Positions 53,289 through 63,792 of a DNA stretch of 64,000 nt are shown here, piece by piece (within the stretch, counting starts at the first letter, position 1; every line of letters begins with the position of its first letter). The notes beneath the pieces were generated by a model. That model made no database searches, was not told the origin of the DNA, and saw nothing but the letters and a program-made list of their open reading frames with translations. The translations under genes and the position numbers were made by a program. The stretch is from Blattabacterium cuenoti (GTDB taxonomy: Bacteria > Bacteroidota > Bacteroidia > Flavobacteriales > Blattabacteriaceae), in the NCBI RefSeq assembly GCF_014251595.1, contig NZ_CP059192.1:266725-330724 (forward strand). Reading direction: 5' to 3'.

Positions 53289-55286
53289 ATGGATAAAAAA
53301 ATAGAAAAAAAAATATATAAAATCAGAAAAGAATTATTAAAATATAATGACCAATATTATAATTATGATACTTCGGAAGTATCCGACTTATATTTTGATC
53401 AAAAATTAAAAGAATTATCTTTTTTAGAGAAAAAATATCCTGAATTACAGGATACTACTTCTCCTACAATGAAAGTCGGATCAAAAATTCATGAAAAAAA
53501 TTCTATTTCTACTGTGAATCATCAATACAAAATGTACTCTCTTAGAAATACCTATTCTAAAAAAGAATTAATGATTTGGAAAACCAAAATCAGTCAATCA
53601 GTTCATTCTTTATCTTTTGTTTGTGAACCCAAATATGATGGAGTGTCTGTTAATTTAATTTATCAAAACGGATTTTTAAAAAATGCGGTTACTCGTGGTG
53701 ATGGAGAGAAAGGAGAAGATGTTACAAAAAATATAAAAACGATCCCATATATTCCTTTAAAATTAAAAGGGAATCACTATCCTACGTATCTTGAGATACG
53801 TGGAGAAATTATTCTTTCTATAAGAAATTTTATAGAAATCAATAAAAAACGTATCAAAAATGGACAAATTCCTTATGTCAATCCTAGAAATACGGCGAGT
53901 GGAACATTAAAAATTCATGATACTCAAGAAGTACGTAAAAGAAATTTATTTTGTATCGTATTTCATGTTGTAGGAAATAATTTACCTTTTGATACACAAT
54001 ATGAAGCAATAAAATATATAAAATATTGGGGATTTAAAGCTCCGGATACAACACGTTTTTGCAAGAGTATGAAAGAAATATTCCATTTTATAGACTTTTG
54101 GAAAATTTATCAAAATCAACTTCCTTATCAAACGGATGGAATAGTCATCAAAGTTAATGAATATCAAAAACAATTCCTGTTAGGATTTACGAATAAATAT
54201 CCACGTTGGGCTATCGCCTATAAATTTAGACAAAAATTATATGAAACCCAATTATTAAGTATTACATTTCAAGTAGGACGTACGGGGATTATTACACCTG
54301 TTGCTAATGTTGTTCCTACTTTTATAACGGGAACTACAATAAAAAGAGTCGTGCTTTATAATGATCGTTTCATACAAAAAATGGGGATTCATTATGGAGA
54401 TACACTTTTGTTAGAAAAAGGAGGGAATATTATTCCAAAAGTAACAGAAATAAATATAAAAAAAAGATCAAATCAAACTTTTCCTGTATTTTTTTTGAAA
54501 AAATGTCCATCATGTAATAGTATTTTGACGAAAAAAAATGAATTATTTTATTGTACTCATCAAAATTGTTTTTCTCAAAGAATAGAAAAAATCATGCATT
54601 TCGTAAAAGTTATGAATATAAAAAAAATTGGAAAAAAAATAATTCATAAACTATATAAAAAAGGCTTTTTATATAGTTTTTATAATTTATATGAATTGAA
54701 AAAAAAAGAACTACTTCAAATTGATGGAGTTAAAGAAAAACTAGCATGTAGTATTTTAAATAATATAGAAAAATCGAAAGAAAACCCTTATTACAGGATA
54801 CTATTTTCCTTGGGAATTCGTCATGTAGGAGAATATATTTCCAAGAAATTGACAGATAATTTTTGGAATATAAATTCTTTAATGCATGCAAGTTATCATC
54901 ATTTAATTTCGATTTCTGGTATAGGTAAAGAAATTGCAACAAGTATCATTACTTATTTTTCAAATACAGAACATAAGCACATCATTAAAACGTTGGGAAA
55001 ATATGGATTACATTTTTACAAATGTCCTATCACGAAAAAATATTCTTTTTTTGAAGGAAAATCTTTTGTATTTACAGGTAAATTATCTTGTATGACTCGT
55101 GATGAAGCTAAAAATATAATAGAATCTTTAGGTGGAAGAGTATATAATACCGTAAATAATGAAATTAATTTTATAGTAGTTGGAAAAAATTTCGGTTCCA
55201 AATTAAAAAAAAGTATGAAAAAAAATCATGTAATTATTTTAACAGAACATATTTTTTTGAAAATGCTTAAAAAAGAAAAAAAATGA
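53289..55286 (+). CDS. ligA: NAD-dependent DNA ligase LigA
   Basis: LigA joins Okazaki fragments and repair nicks. It has 665 residues, full length. The adenylation domain has the active-site Lys in CEPKYDGVSVNLIY near residue 115, and TRGDGEKGEDVT. The OB domain (FQVGRTGIITPVANV) and a four-Cys zinc finger (CPSCN... FYCTHQNC) follow. Helix-hairpin-helix repeats and a C-terminal BRCT domain (GKSFVFTGKLSCMTRDEAKNI) are all retained. That contrasts with the truncated PolA nearby. Confidence 0.97.
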   Translation: MDKKIEKKIYKIRKELLKYNDQYYNYDTSEVSDLYFDQKLKELSFLEKKYPELQDTTSPTMKVGSKIHEKNSISTVNHQYKMYSLRNTYSKKELMIWKTKISQSVHSLSFVCEPKYDGVSVNLIYQNGFLKNAVTRGDGEKGEDVTKNIKTIPYIPLKLKGNHYPTYLEIRGEIILSIRNFIEINKKRIKNGQIPYVNPRNTASGTLKIHDTQEVRKRNLFCIVFHVVGNNLPFDTQYEAIKYIKYWGFKAPDTTRFCKSMKEIFHFIDFWKIYQNQLPYQTDGIVIKVNEYQKQFLLGFTNKYPRWAIAYKFRQKLYETQLLSITFQVGRTGIITPVANVVPTFITGTTIKRVVLYNDRFIQKMGIHYGDTLLLEKGGNIIPKVTEINIKKRSNQTFPVFFLKKCPSCNSILTKKNELFYCTHQNCFSQRIEKIMHFVKVMNIKKIGKKIIHKLYKKGFLYSFYNLYELKKKELLQIDGVKEKLACSILNNIEKSKENPYYRILFSLGIRHVGEYISKKLTDNFWNINSLMHASYHHLISISGIGKEIATSIITYFSNTEHKHIIKTLGKYGLHFYKCPITKKYSFFEGKSFVFTGKLSCMTRDEAKNIIESLGGRVYNTVNNEINFIVVGKNFGSKLKKSMKKNHVIILTEHIFLKMLKKEKK

Positions 55287-55432
55287 AAATCAACCAATTT
55301 TAATGGTTACTCGTGATTAATTTAAGTCCGTATTGATGGTTTTTTTTTTCATATAGAAAACAGTATATTTAATTGTGGAGATTGATTCTTAGATGAGTTA
55401 ATCCATCATTTAAGTCAGAAATCTATTTTTTT

Positions 55433-57835
55433 ATGTTATTAAAAAATATATTTACAGAATCTGGATTCGAGTCTGAAGCTGAGTTTATACCCTTAATGAG
55501 TCAAGATGAAGAAGATCAGTTACTTAAAGACGATATTCCTGAACAATTATGTATCTTAACAGTAAGAAATATGGTTTTGTATTCTGGAATTGTTTTTCCA
55601 ATTATAGCAGGAAAAAGTGGATCCATACAATTGTTACAAGATGCTTATGGTTTAGATAAAACAGTAGGAGTATTAACACAAAAAAATTCTGGTATAGAAA
55701 ATCTTAGTGAAAAAGATTTGTATTCTATTGGAACGGTTGCTAAAATATTGAAATTATTGAAAATGCCTGATGGAAATACAACCGTTATTTTACAGGGAAA
55801 AAGAAGATTTAAAGTCAATCGTTTTATTCAAAATGATCCATATTTTAAAGCAGAAATTATAGCCTTAGAAGAAAATAAACCTTCCTGTAAGGATAAAGAA
55901 TACCTTGCTTTAGTCGAATCTATAAAAGAAATAGCTATAAAAATTATTCAAGATAATCCCAACATTCCATCAGAAGCTAGCATTGCTATTCGTAATATAG
56001 AAAGTCCTTCTTTTTTAATAAATTTTGTAGCAGCTAATATGAATTTAGCGACTAGAGATAAACAAAAGTTATTAGAATACGATGATTTGAAAAAAAGAGC
56101 AATGGAAACGTTACGTTTTCTCAATGTGGAACATCAACAAATTAAATTAAAAAACGATATTCAATCCCGTGTTCGTAGTGATATGGATCAGCAACAAAGA
56201 GAATATTTTTTACATCAGCAAATTAAAGCCATACAAGAAGAACTCGGAGATATTTCTTATGAAAAAGAAATAGATGAAATGCGGGCTAAAGCTTCCAGAA
56301 AAAAATGGCCAAAGGAAGCAAAAAAACAATTTGATAGGGAATTACTAAAAATGCAAAGAACTAATCCTCAAATGCCAGAATATACAGTACAGAGGAATTA
56401 TTTGGAATTAATGATTGATCTTCCTTGGGGGAGATATTCTAAAGATAATTTTGATTTAGAATATGCACAAAAAATATTAGATAGGGATCATTATGGACTG
56501 GAAAAAGTAAAAGAACGTATTGTAGAATATTTAGCTGTATTAAAATTAAGGAAAGATATGCGTTCTCCTATTCTATGTTTTTACGGTCCACCTGGAGTAG
56601 GAAAAACTTCTTTAGGAAGATCTATAGCTACCGCCCTGAAAAGAAAATACGTTCGTATTTCTTTGGGCGGATTACATGATGAATCAGAAATACGAGGACA
56701 TAGAAGAACTTATATAGGAGCTATGCCGGGTAGGCTATTACAGTCTATTCGAAAAGTAGGGACTTCAAATCCGGTTTTTGTTATAGACGAAATTGATAAG
56801 ATGGGAATAGGGGCAAATGGAGATCCTTCTTCTGCCATGTTGGAAGTTTTAGATCCTGAACAAAATACCTCTTTTTACGATAATTTTTTAGAAATGGGGT
56901 ACGATTTATCAAAAGTATTATTTATTGCTACAGCTAATTCACTTTCTCATATTCAACCGGCATTAATAGATAGAATGGAGGTTATAGAAATGAATGGATA
57001 TACTGTAGAAGAAAAAACACAAATTGTCAAAAAACATATATTACCTAAACAATTAAAAGAGAATGGATTAAAAAAGTCTGATTTGGTACTTGGAACAAAA
57101 CAAATAGAAAAAGTCATTGAAAGTTATACAAGAGAATCCGGATTGAGAACTTTGGAAAAACATATTGCTAAATTAGCACGTTATGTAGCTAAACATATTG
57201 CTATGAATAAGAAATATGTAAAAAATTTAAGTATAGAAAAAATAGAAAATATTCTTGGAATTCCAAATGATCCAGATCGTTATGAAGAAAATAATGTTCC
57301 GGGTGTAGTTACTGGTTTAGCTTGGACTCATTTTGGAGGAGATATTTTATATATTGAATCTAGTTTATCTAAAGGTAAAGGTCATTTAAGTATTACTGGT
57401 AATTTAGGGGAGGTGATGAAAGAATCTGCAACAATTGCTTTACAGTATATTAAAGCTCATTATAAAGAATTTAACATAGATCCTATCATGTTTGAAGAAA
57501 AAAATGTACATGTTCATGTTCCTGAAGGAGCAGTTCCTAAAGACGGTCCATCTGCAGGAATAACAATGTTAACATCTCTAGTATCAAGTTTTACTAAAAG
57601 AAAATTAAGACCTCATTTAGCTATGACAGGAGAAATTACCTTAAGAGGGAAAGTTCTTCCGGTGGGTGGAATTAAAGAAAAAATTCTAGCAGCGAAACGT
57701 GCGAATATTAAAGAAATTATTCTTTCACAGGATAATAAAAAAGATGTAGATGAAATTAAAACCGAACATTTAAAAGGATTAACCTTTGATTATGTTAGAA
57801 ATATGAATGATGTAATTCATTTATCTTTATTGTAA
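55433..57835 (+). CDS. lon: ATP-dependent protease Lon
   Basis: Lon is a cytoplasmic AAA+ serine protease for quality control. It has 800 residues. The N-terminal LON domain begins around residue 35 ([18 protein letters not shown]). The central AAA+ domain has [18 protein letters not shown] (about residues 379-396), [10 protein letters not shown] and the arginine finger region [11 protein letters not shown]. The C-terminal protease domain has the catalytic Ser in [11 protein letters not shown] (about residue 704) and the catalytic Lys in [13 protein letters not shown]. The 146-base upstream gap holds no recognisable promoter. Confidence 0.96.
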   Translation: MLLKNIFTESGFESEAEFIPLMSQDEEDQLLKDDIPEQLCILTVRNMVLYSGIVFPIIAGKSGSIQLLQDAYGLDKTVGVLTQKNSGIENLSEKDLYSIGTVAKILKLLKMPDGNTTVILQGKRRFKVNRFIQNDPYFKAEIIALEENKPSCKDKEYLALVESIKEIAIKIIQDNPNIPSEASIAIRNIESPSFLINFVAANMNLATRDKQKLLEYDDLKKRAMETLRFLNVEHQQIKLKNDIQSRVRSDMDQQQREYFLHQQIKAIQEELGDISYEKEIDEMRAKASRKKWPKEAKKQFDRELLKMQRTNPQMPEYTVQRNYLELMIDLPWGRYSKDNFDLEYAQKILDRDHYGLEKVKERIVEYLAVLKLRKDMRSPILCFYGPPGVGKTSLGRSIATALKRKYVRISLGGLHDESEIRGHRRTYIGAMPGRLLQSIRKVGTSNPVFVIDEIDKMGIGANGDPSSAMLEVLDPEQNTSFYDNFLEMGYDLSKVLFIATANSLSHIQPALIDRMEVIEMNGYTVEEKTQIVKKHILPKQLKENGLKKSDLVLGTKQIEKVIESYTRESGLRTLEKHIAKLARYVAKHIAMNKKYVKNLSIEKIENILGIPNDPDRYEENNVPGVVTGLAWTHFGGDILYIESSLSKGKGHLSITGNLGEVMKESATIALQYIKAHYKEFNIDPIMFEEKNVHVHVPEGAVPKDGPSAGITMLTSLVSSFTKRKLRPHLAMTGEITLRGKVLPVGGIKEKILAAKRANIKEIILSQDNKKDVDEIKTEHLKGLTFDYVRNMNDVIHLSLL

Positions 57836-57838
57836 ATT

Positions 57839-59077
57839 ATGATGCATGAATTAGAAAATAATAGCTATCCAGTTCATAGAGAATACTTAATACAACTCGC
57901 AAAAAAATATGGAACTCCACTTTACGTATACGATTCTCAAAAAATAAAGAAACAATATATCAAGATGAAAAATGCTTTTAGTGGTATAAAAAATTTAATT
58001 ATTAATTATGCCTGTAAAGCTAATACTAATCTTAATATATTAAAATTTTTGCAAAAATTGGGAAGTGGATTAGATACCGTATCTATTCAAGAAGTAGAAA
58101 TAGGATTAAAAGCAGGTTTTTCACCTAAAAAAATTATATTTACACCAAATTGTGTTTCTATTCAAGAAATCAAAAAGGCTGTAAATTTAGGAGTTAGAAT
58201 CAACCTAGATAATTTATCCATTTTAGAACAATTTGGAGAACATTATCCTGATTACGCCATAGGAATCAGAATCAATCCACATATTATGGCAGGAGGAAAT
58301 TCTAAGATTTCAGTAGGACATATTGATTCTAAATTTGGTATTTCTTACTATCAAATCCCTCATATGAAAAGAATATTACAAAATACCGGACTTAAAATAG
58401 AAGGATTTCATATGCATACAGGATCTGATATATCAGATATTAAGGTATTTTTAGCTGGAGCAAAAGTCTTGTTTAAAACAGCTATAGATTTTCCCAATCT
58501 TAATTATATTGATTTTGGAAGTGGATTTAAAGTACCATACAAAAAAAATGATATAACAACGGATCTAAATTCTTTAAGTCATTCTATTACAGAAAAATTC
58601 GAATTTTTTTGTAAAACTTATGGAAGTCAAATTACTTTGATATTTGAACCAGGTAAATTTATAGTTAGTGAATCGGGATATTTTTTAGTAAATGTAAATG
58701 TCATTAAACATACTACATCTACTGTATTTGCTGGAGTGGATTCAGGATTTAATCATTTTCTTCGTCCTATGTTTTATGATGCTTATCATTGTATTGAAAA
58801 TATTTCTAATCCCAATGGTCGTTTTCGTTTTTACACAGTGGTGGGATATATTTGCGAATCAGATACTTTTGGGTTAAATCGAAAAGTTCAAGAAATACGC
58901 GAAGGAGATATTTTGTGCATTAAAAATGCGGGAGCTTATTGTTTTTCTATGTCTTCTAATTATAATTCTCGTTATAGACCTTCTGAAGTTATGATTTTTA
59001 AGGGAAAAGATTTTCTTATAAGAAAAAGAGAAACAATGCAAGATCTTATGAAAAACATAATAGACATACACATGTAA
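57839..59077 (+). CDS. lysA: Diaminopimelate decarboxylase
   Basis: LysA makes L-lysine from meso-diaminopimelate, the last lysine step. It has 412 residues. The PLP lysine is in [16 protein letters not shown] (about residue 61). [38 protein letters not shown] and [12 protein letters not shown] complete the alanine-racemase-fold signature, with the catalytic Cys in YICESDTFG. Start codons ATGATG are adjacent (57839 or 57842), 3 bases after lon. tRNA-Ser begins 3 bases beyond the stop, so it may be on the same transcript. Confidence 0.95.
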   Translation: MMHELENNSYPVHREYLIQLAKKYGTPLYVYDSQKIKKQYIKMKNAFSGIKNLIINYACKANTNLNILKFLQKLGSGLDTVSIQEVEIGLKAGFSPKKIIFTPNCVSIQEIKKAVNLGVRINLDNLSILEQFGEHYPDYAIGIRINPHIMAGGNSKISVGHIDSKFGISYYQIPHMKRILQNTGLKIEGFHMHTGSDISDIKVFLAGAKVLFKTAIDFPNLNYIDFGSGFKVPYKKNDITTDLNSLSHSITEKFEFFCKTYGSQITLIFEPGKFIVSESGYFLVNVNVIKHTTSTVFAGVDSGFNHFLRPMFYDAYHCIENISNPNGRFRFYTVVGYICESDTFGLNRKVQEIREGDILCIKNAGAYCFSMSSNYNSRYRPSEVMIFKGKDFLIRKRETMQDLMKNIIDIHM

Positions 59078-59080
59078 TCT

Positions 59081-59168
<88 letters not shown>

Positions 59169-59174
59169 AGTTTA

Positions 59175-60848
59175 TTATATTTTTTCCAGTTTTTTCATTT
59201 GTTTTTCAATACTTTCGTTGGTTATTTTTCTAAATAAAAATTTGGGTTTTCCTAAAACATGTCCTGGGCATAAAATTTCTTCTATGTTTTTTATTTTGTT
59301 CCATAAAAAAGTTTTCAACCGAAGCATGTTTAATAATTTTTTTGCCGTATATGGAAGAAAAGGTTCGGATAACTGAGCTAACATACCAACAATCTGTAAT
59401 GATACATAAAGAATCGTACTAACACGTTTTTCTTTTTTTTTATTCCAAGGTTCTTCTTCTGTTAAATATTTGTTTCCTAATCTAGCTAAATCCATCAAAC
59501 ATGCTAAAGATTCTCTAAATTGATAAGATTCAATCAAATTACCTATATATTTTGGATAATTTTTAATTTTGTTTAATATTTTTTTATCCTTTATAGATAA
59601 CATGTTAGGATAAGGAACAATCCCTTGATTATATTTTTGTATTAACGTTAGACTTCTATTTACAAAATTACCTAATATAGCGACTAATTCAGTATTATTT
59701 TTTCTTTGAAAATCTTTCCAATTAAAATTATTATCTTTTTTTTCAGGCATATTGGCGATGAGAATATAACGAAGCGTATCCTGTTGGTTTGGAAAATCTT
59801 TTAAATATTCATGAACCCATACGGCCCAATTTTTAGAAGTAGATATTTTTTTATTTTCAAGATGAAGAAATTCATTAGCCAATATTTTATCTGGAAGGAT
59901 ATATCTACTATTATACGCTTTAAGTATAACTGGAAAAATAATGCAATGAAAAACGATATTATCTTTTCCTATGAATTGAATTAATTTGGTCGTTTTATCT
60001 TTCCAATAAGGTTTCCAATCTATTTTTTTTTGTATAGCCCACTCTATGGTCGCAGAAATATATCCTATAGGAGCTTCGAACCATACATATAGAACTTTTC
60101 CCGTATCTTTCGGAACAGGAATTCCCCAATTCAAATCTCTTGTTATAGCGCGAGGTTTTAATCCTTGATCTAACCAAGATTTTGCTTGTCCATATACATT
60201 CACTTTCCAATCTTTTTTGTGATGAATTAAAATCCATTTTTCCAAAAATTTTTGATATTGATTTAAAGGAAAGTACCAATGTCTAGTTTTTTTCAAAACT
60301 GGAAAGCTTCCACTTATAGTCGATTTTGGATCTATTAAATCTTCAGGGTTGAGTGAACTTCCACAAGTTTCGCATTGATCTCCATAAGCTTCTTTATTTT
60401 TGCAGTTAGGACATGTTCCATATATATACCGATCAGCTAAAAACTGTTTAGCTTCTTGATCATAATATTGCTCCGATGTTTTTTCAAAAATCTTTTTTTT
60501 TTCATAAAGTTTTTCAAAAAAATAAGTAGAAATTTCGTGATGAATTTTTGTAGAGGTTCTAGAATAGTGATCAAATTGTATACCAAAATCATGAAAACAA
60601 TCTTTAATCATATAATGATACTTATTGACTATTTCTTGAGGAGTTTTTTTTTCTTTTTTAGCTTGTATAGCAATAGGAGCTCCATGTTCATCCGATCCAC
60701 ATATAAAAATAACATCTATTTTTTTTCGTCTAAGATAACGAACAAAAACATCTGCAGGCAAATAAACTCCGGCTAAATGTCCTATATGAATTGGTCCATT
60801 TGCATATGGTAAAGCAGCAGTAACTGTATATTTATTTGATTTTTTCAT
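59175..60848 (-). CDS. metG: Methionine--tRNA ligase, lacking the C-terminal tRNA-binding domain
   Basis: This is a class I synthetase that charges initiator and elongator tRNA-Met. It has 557 residues. The HIGH motif is in [15 protein letters not shown], the zinc knuckle is [17 protein letters not shown] (about residues 145-161), and the KMSKS equivalent is KISTS in [15 protein letters not shown]. An anticodon-binding helical domain follows with [13 protein letters not shown]. The protein stops right after [12 protein letters not shown], where longer flavobacterial homologues continue into an EMAP-II-like tRNA-binding domain. That domain is therefore missing. Confidence 0.95.
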   Translation of the reverse strand: MKKSNKYTVTAALPYANGPIHIGHLAGVYLPADVFVRYLRRKKIDVIFICGSDEHGAPIAIQAKKEKKTPQEIVNKYHYMIKDCFHDFGIQFDHYSRTSTKIHHEISTYFFEKLYEKKKIFEKTSEQYYDQEAKQFLADRYIYGTCPNCKNKEAYGDQCETCGSSLNPEDLIDPKSTISGSFPVLKKTRHWYFPLNQYQKFLEKWILIHHKKDWKVNVYGQAKSWLDQGLKPRAITRDLNWGIPVPKDTGKVLYVWFEAPIGYISATIEWAIQKKIDWKPYWKDKTTKLIQFIGKDNIVFHCIIFPVILKAYNSRYILPDKILANEFLHLENKKISTSKNWAVWVHEYLKDFPNQQDTLRYILIANMPEKKDNNFNWKDFQRKNNTELVAILGNFVNRSLTLIQKYNQGIVPYPNMLSIKDKKILNKIKNYPKYIGNLIESYQFRESLACLMDLARLGNKYLTEEEPWNKKKEKRVSTILYVSLQIVGMLAQLSEPFLPYTAKKLLNMLRLKTFLWNKIKNIEEILCPGHVLGKPKFLFRKITNESIEKQMKKLEKI

Positions 60849-60866
60849 AAGTATAAAAATTTATAT

Positions 60867-61775
60867 ATGAATAATAATAAAAAATTATTTTTAATTGACG
60901 CATATCCCCTTATTTATCAGAGTTATTATGCTTATAAACATAAGCCACTTTTTACTTCTAAAGGACTTAATACTTCGCCTATCATAAATTTCACATATTT
61001 TTTAATGAACACCTTAAATAAGGAAAAGCCATCTTATATGGCTACTATTTTTGATTTCAGTCAAGGAACTTCTTTTAGAAAAAAAGAATATGACAAATAT
61101 AAAGCGCATAGAAAAAGAACTCCAGATGCTATTTGCATGGCTATTCCTTATATTATAAAGATTTTAAAAACTTTTCAAATTTCTTTTTTTTATGCTCCCA
61201 ACGGATATGAAGCTGATGATTTTATCGGAACAATAGCTAAAAAAGCGGAACATAAAGGATATATTATTTATATAATCACTTTAGATAAAGATTTTTATCA
61301 ATTGATAACAGAAAATATAAAAGTTTATATTCCACCTTTTAGAGGAAACCCCCCAAAAATATTAGGGGTCGAAGAAATCCAAAAAAAATTTGGGGTGAAT
61401 GATCCCAAACAAGTGATAGATTTATGGAGCATGATGGGAGATCCTTCTGATAATATACCAGGATTACCAGGAGTGGGGATAAAAAATGCCATAAAATTTA
61501 TTAAAAAATATGGAAGTATTGAGAAATTATTCAATTCCATTCATGATCTTAACGGAAAAATTCAAGAAAATATTGAAAAAAATAAAAATTTAGGTATTTT
61601 ATCAAAAAAATTAATAACTATCGTAACTAATATTCCTTTCTTTTCTTTTCATGAAGAGAATTTTTATGTCAAAAAACCAAGCTGGCATTCTATAAAAAAA
61701 ATATTCATAGAACTTGAATTTATAAGATTATTAAAAAAAGCTTATGAATATTATACATTTAAAACAAAAGAATAA
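60867..61775 (+). CDS. polA: Stand-alone 5'-3' exonuclease domain of DNA polymerase I
   Basis: This 302-residue protein equals only the N-terminal flap nuclease domain of Pol I. FLIDAYPLIYQSYYA, FDFSQGTSFRKKEYDKYKAHR, GYEADDFIGT, ITLDKDFYQL and MMGDPSDNIPGLPGVGIKNA carry the Asp metal ligands and the helix-hairpin-helix. It ends after IFIELEFIRLLKKAYEYY, where full PolA goes on to the 3'-5' exonuclease and polymerase domains. The downstream DNA is nadD on the other strand, so those domains are absent here. It probably removes RNA primers and flaps. Confidence 0.93.
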   Translation: MNNNKKLFLIDAYPLIYQSYYAYKHKPLFTSKGLNTSPIINFTYFLMNTLNKEKPSYMATIFDFSQGTSFRKKEYDKYKAHRKRTPDAICMAIPYIIKILKTFQISFFYAPNGYEADDFIGTIAKKAEHKGYIIYIITLDKDFYQLITENIKVYIPPFRGNPPKILGVEEIQKKFGVNDPKQVIDLWSMMGDPSDNIPGLPGVGIKNAIKFIKKYGSIEKLFNSIHDLNGKIQENIEKNKNLGILSKKLITIVTNIPFFSFHEENFYVKKPSWHSIKKIFIELEFIRLLKKAYEYYTFKTKE

Positions 61776-61777
61776 TT

Positions 61778-62358
61778 TTATTTTTTTATATAAAATTTAT
61801 GTTTTTTTACATAATCCCAAACTTCTGCATGAAGCATAGGCTTCATATTTTTTCCTTCTTGAATAGATTTTCTAATAAAAGAAGAAGATATTTCAATAAT
61901 TGGAGCTTTCAAAAAAATTATGTTATCCTTTTTGTACTTAAAAACAGGATAGGGAAAAAATACAATTCTAGGATAAACTAAAATATCATATTTATTTAAA
62001 ATCATTTTATAATTTTTCCATTTTTCTAAAGAAAAAAACGAATCTTTTCCTAAAAGAATATAGAATTGATTACTAGGATATTTTTTTTCTATATTGTAAA
62101 GTGTATGAATTGTATAAGAAGGAAAATATCCGTATTCGATATCCAAAACACTCATTTTTTCATAATTATTAACAGCTATTTGAACCATTTCGATTCGATG
62201 TTCATAATCTAAAAGATTCTTTTTTTTTTTAATGGATTTTGTGGAGAAACTATAAACCAAACATAATCTATATCTAAAAATTCTGTTATATGATTAGCAA
62301 TAATTGTATGTCCTAAATGAATCGGATTAAAGGATCCAAAATAAAGTCCAATTTTCAT
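61778..62358 (-). CDS. nadD: Nicotinate-nucleotide adenylyltransferase NadD, single-base frameshift in a poly(A) run
   Basis: NadD joins ATP and nicotinate mononucleotide to form deamido-NAD. The true start is the ATG whose last base on + is 62356 (62358-62356), giving MKIGLYFGSFNPIHLGH with the HxGH nucleotidyltransferase motif. That frame reaches FIVSPQNPLKKK and then stops. The rest, KKKKNLLDYEHRIEMVQIA to the C-terminus with IIEISSSFIRKSI (the SSTxIR-like motif), is in another frame. The shift falls in 11 A's on the coding strand (62220-62230); 12 would restore the frame. An independent in-frame ATG at 62260 gives only a 160-residue fragment. Confidence 0.85.
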
Positions 62359-62372
62359 ACTGATCAATCAAA

Positions 62373-62417
62373 TAAAAAAAATACCGAGCCTACAATATAT
62401 CTATTGTATCTCGATAT
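62373..62417 (-). terminator. Rho-independent terminator of the porin-like gene
   Basis: On the minus strand a hairpin pairs ATA, CGAG and TACAATA (within 62381-62397) with TATTGTA, CTCG and TAT (within 62402-62417) around a 4-base loop. It has small internal mismatches and is followed by a run of seven U's (A's at 62374-62380 on +). It lies just past the porin stop and before nadD, so it should end porin transcription. Confidence 0.7.
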
Positions 62418-62428
62418 TTTTATGATTT

Positions 62429-63565
62429 TTATGAAATCATTTTAATACGATAACTCAATCCCAAAATAATAAAATGATTATTATTATTTTTTTCTTTCAT
62501 TTGATCTAAACTATAATTTACTATTTGGTTTTGATATGAAAGATTAAAACTAAGATCATTATTTTTTATGATAGGAAGAAATTCGATCCCTCCATAATAA
62601 GTATATGCTTTTTTAAACAATTTATTTTCTCCTAAAATATCATTATTTCCTTTTTTAGAAGTACCGATTTCATATACTCCTTTAGCAATTAAATTCCATT
62701 TTGGAATCAAGTTGTATTTTAATTTTACTAAATAAGTTCCATATTTGACAGAGGCAGTATAATTATAATTCGGATTCAAGGATCGTAAAATTTTTGTTAT
62801 ATCCCCATTTTTTTCTATGTCTTCATCGCTCAATATATAGTCAGCTTCTATAGAAAAAGGTTTCAAGTTCAATTTGCTACCTAAAGCTAATAATTTCCAA
62901 AATTTTTTATTTTCATTTTCTTGAAAAATAGAATAGGACCATCTATTTTGTATAATTTTATTATTATTATCTAGTAAACTCCAATTCCAATTCACAGAAT
63001 AACCCATAGGATAATTTACTTCTTGAACCATATTTTCTTCCTTTTTTTTCATACTATTACTATTGATCATTTGAAATTGTAACTCATGATCTTTTATGGG
63101 GATATAAATAAAACTGAATCCGACATAATTTTCATTACTTTTGTATACATGCGGATAACGGTATCTATTTTCATATAAACCACTAGCATATTCCATACTT
63201 CCAAAAGCAAAAGGTTGTTTTCCAAACAACAAATAAAGTTTATCATTCCACTTATATTTTAAATAAGCTAAATCAAGCATTTCAGAATTTTCTGTTTTTT
63301 TCAACAACTGTTTTTCAAAATGATAACTTATTTTATCATTTGCCTTTCCAATCACTTTCAAATTTAAAGAATCTTCAGAAAAACGAGAGCTTTCATATAA
63401 TTCTTGTTTTACTGTAGAATTAAGACTACTAGAAAAATCTAAAAATATGTTTAAATGAGGATTTTCATCTGTCGTTTTTTTTTGTTTTATAATTTCTGCA
63501 AAATTACGAAAAGGATAAAAAAATCCTAAAAAAAGAATAAGAAAAATAATTTTTGTTTTTTTCAT
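62429..63565 (-). CDS. Outer-membrane beta-barrel protein, phosphate-selective porin (OprO/P)-like
   Basis: This is a 378-residue exported protein. It begins with a clear signal peptide (KKTKIIFLILFLGFFYPFRNFAE). The rest is alternating polar and aromatic strands typical of a 16-18-strand barrel. YLKYKWNDKLYLLFGKQPFAFG followed by ENRYRYP is like the conserved block in OprO/OprP-type porins. It ends with ILGLSYRIKMIS; the terminal residue is not the usual aromatic. The likely role is passive uptake of small anions or nutrients, and specificity is unproven. A terminator follows and no clear promoter was found in the AT-only region upstream. Confidence 0.72.
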   Translation of the reverse strand: MKKTKIIFLILFLGFFYPFRNFAEIIKQKKTTDENPHLNIFLDFSSSLNSTVKQELYESSRFSEDSLNLKVIGKANDKISYHFEKQLLKKTENSEMLDLAYLKYKWNDKLYLLFGKQPFAFGSMEYASGLYENRYRYPHVYKSNENYVGFSFIYIPIKDHELQFQMINSNSMKKKEENMVQEVNYPMGYSVNWNWSLLDNNNKIIQNRWSYSIFQENENKKFWKLLALGSKLNLKPFSIEADYILSDEDIEKNGDITKILRSLNPNYNYTASVKYGTYLVKLKYNLIPKWNLIAKGVYEIGTSKKGNNDILGENKLFKKAYTYYGGIEFLPIIKNNDLSFNLSYQNQIVNYSLDQMKEKNNNNHFIILGLSYRIKMIS

Positions 63566-63721
63566 TTTTTTAATTTTATTATTCCATCATAATATAATAA
63601 ATTTTCCAGTATAAAAAACTTTTTTTTAAACCTGACAAATAGTTTCAAAAAAGATTAAATTTTTTAAAATGGATATAATAAAAAAAAAAAAAATAATAAA
63701 TAAAAAGTAAATTTTTAAAAT

Positions 63722-63792
<71 letters not shown>

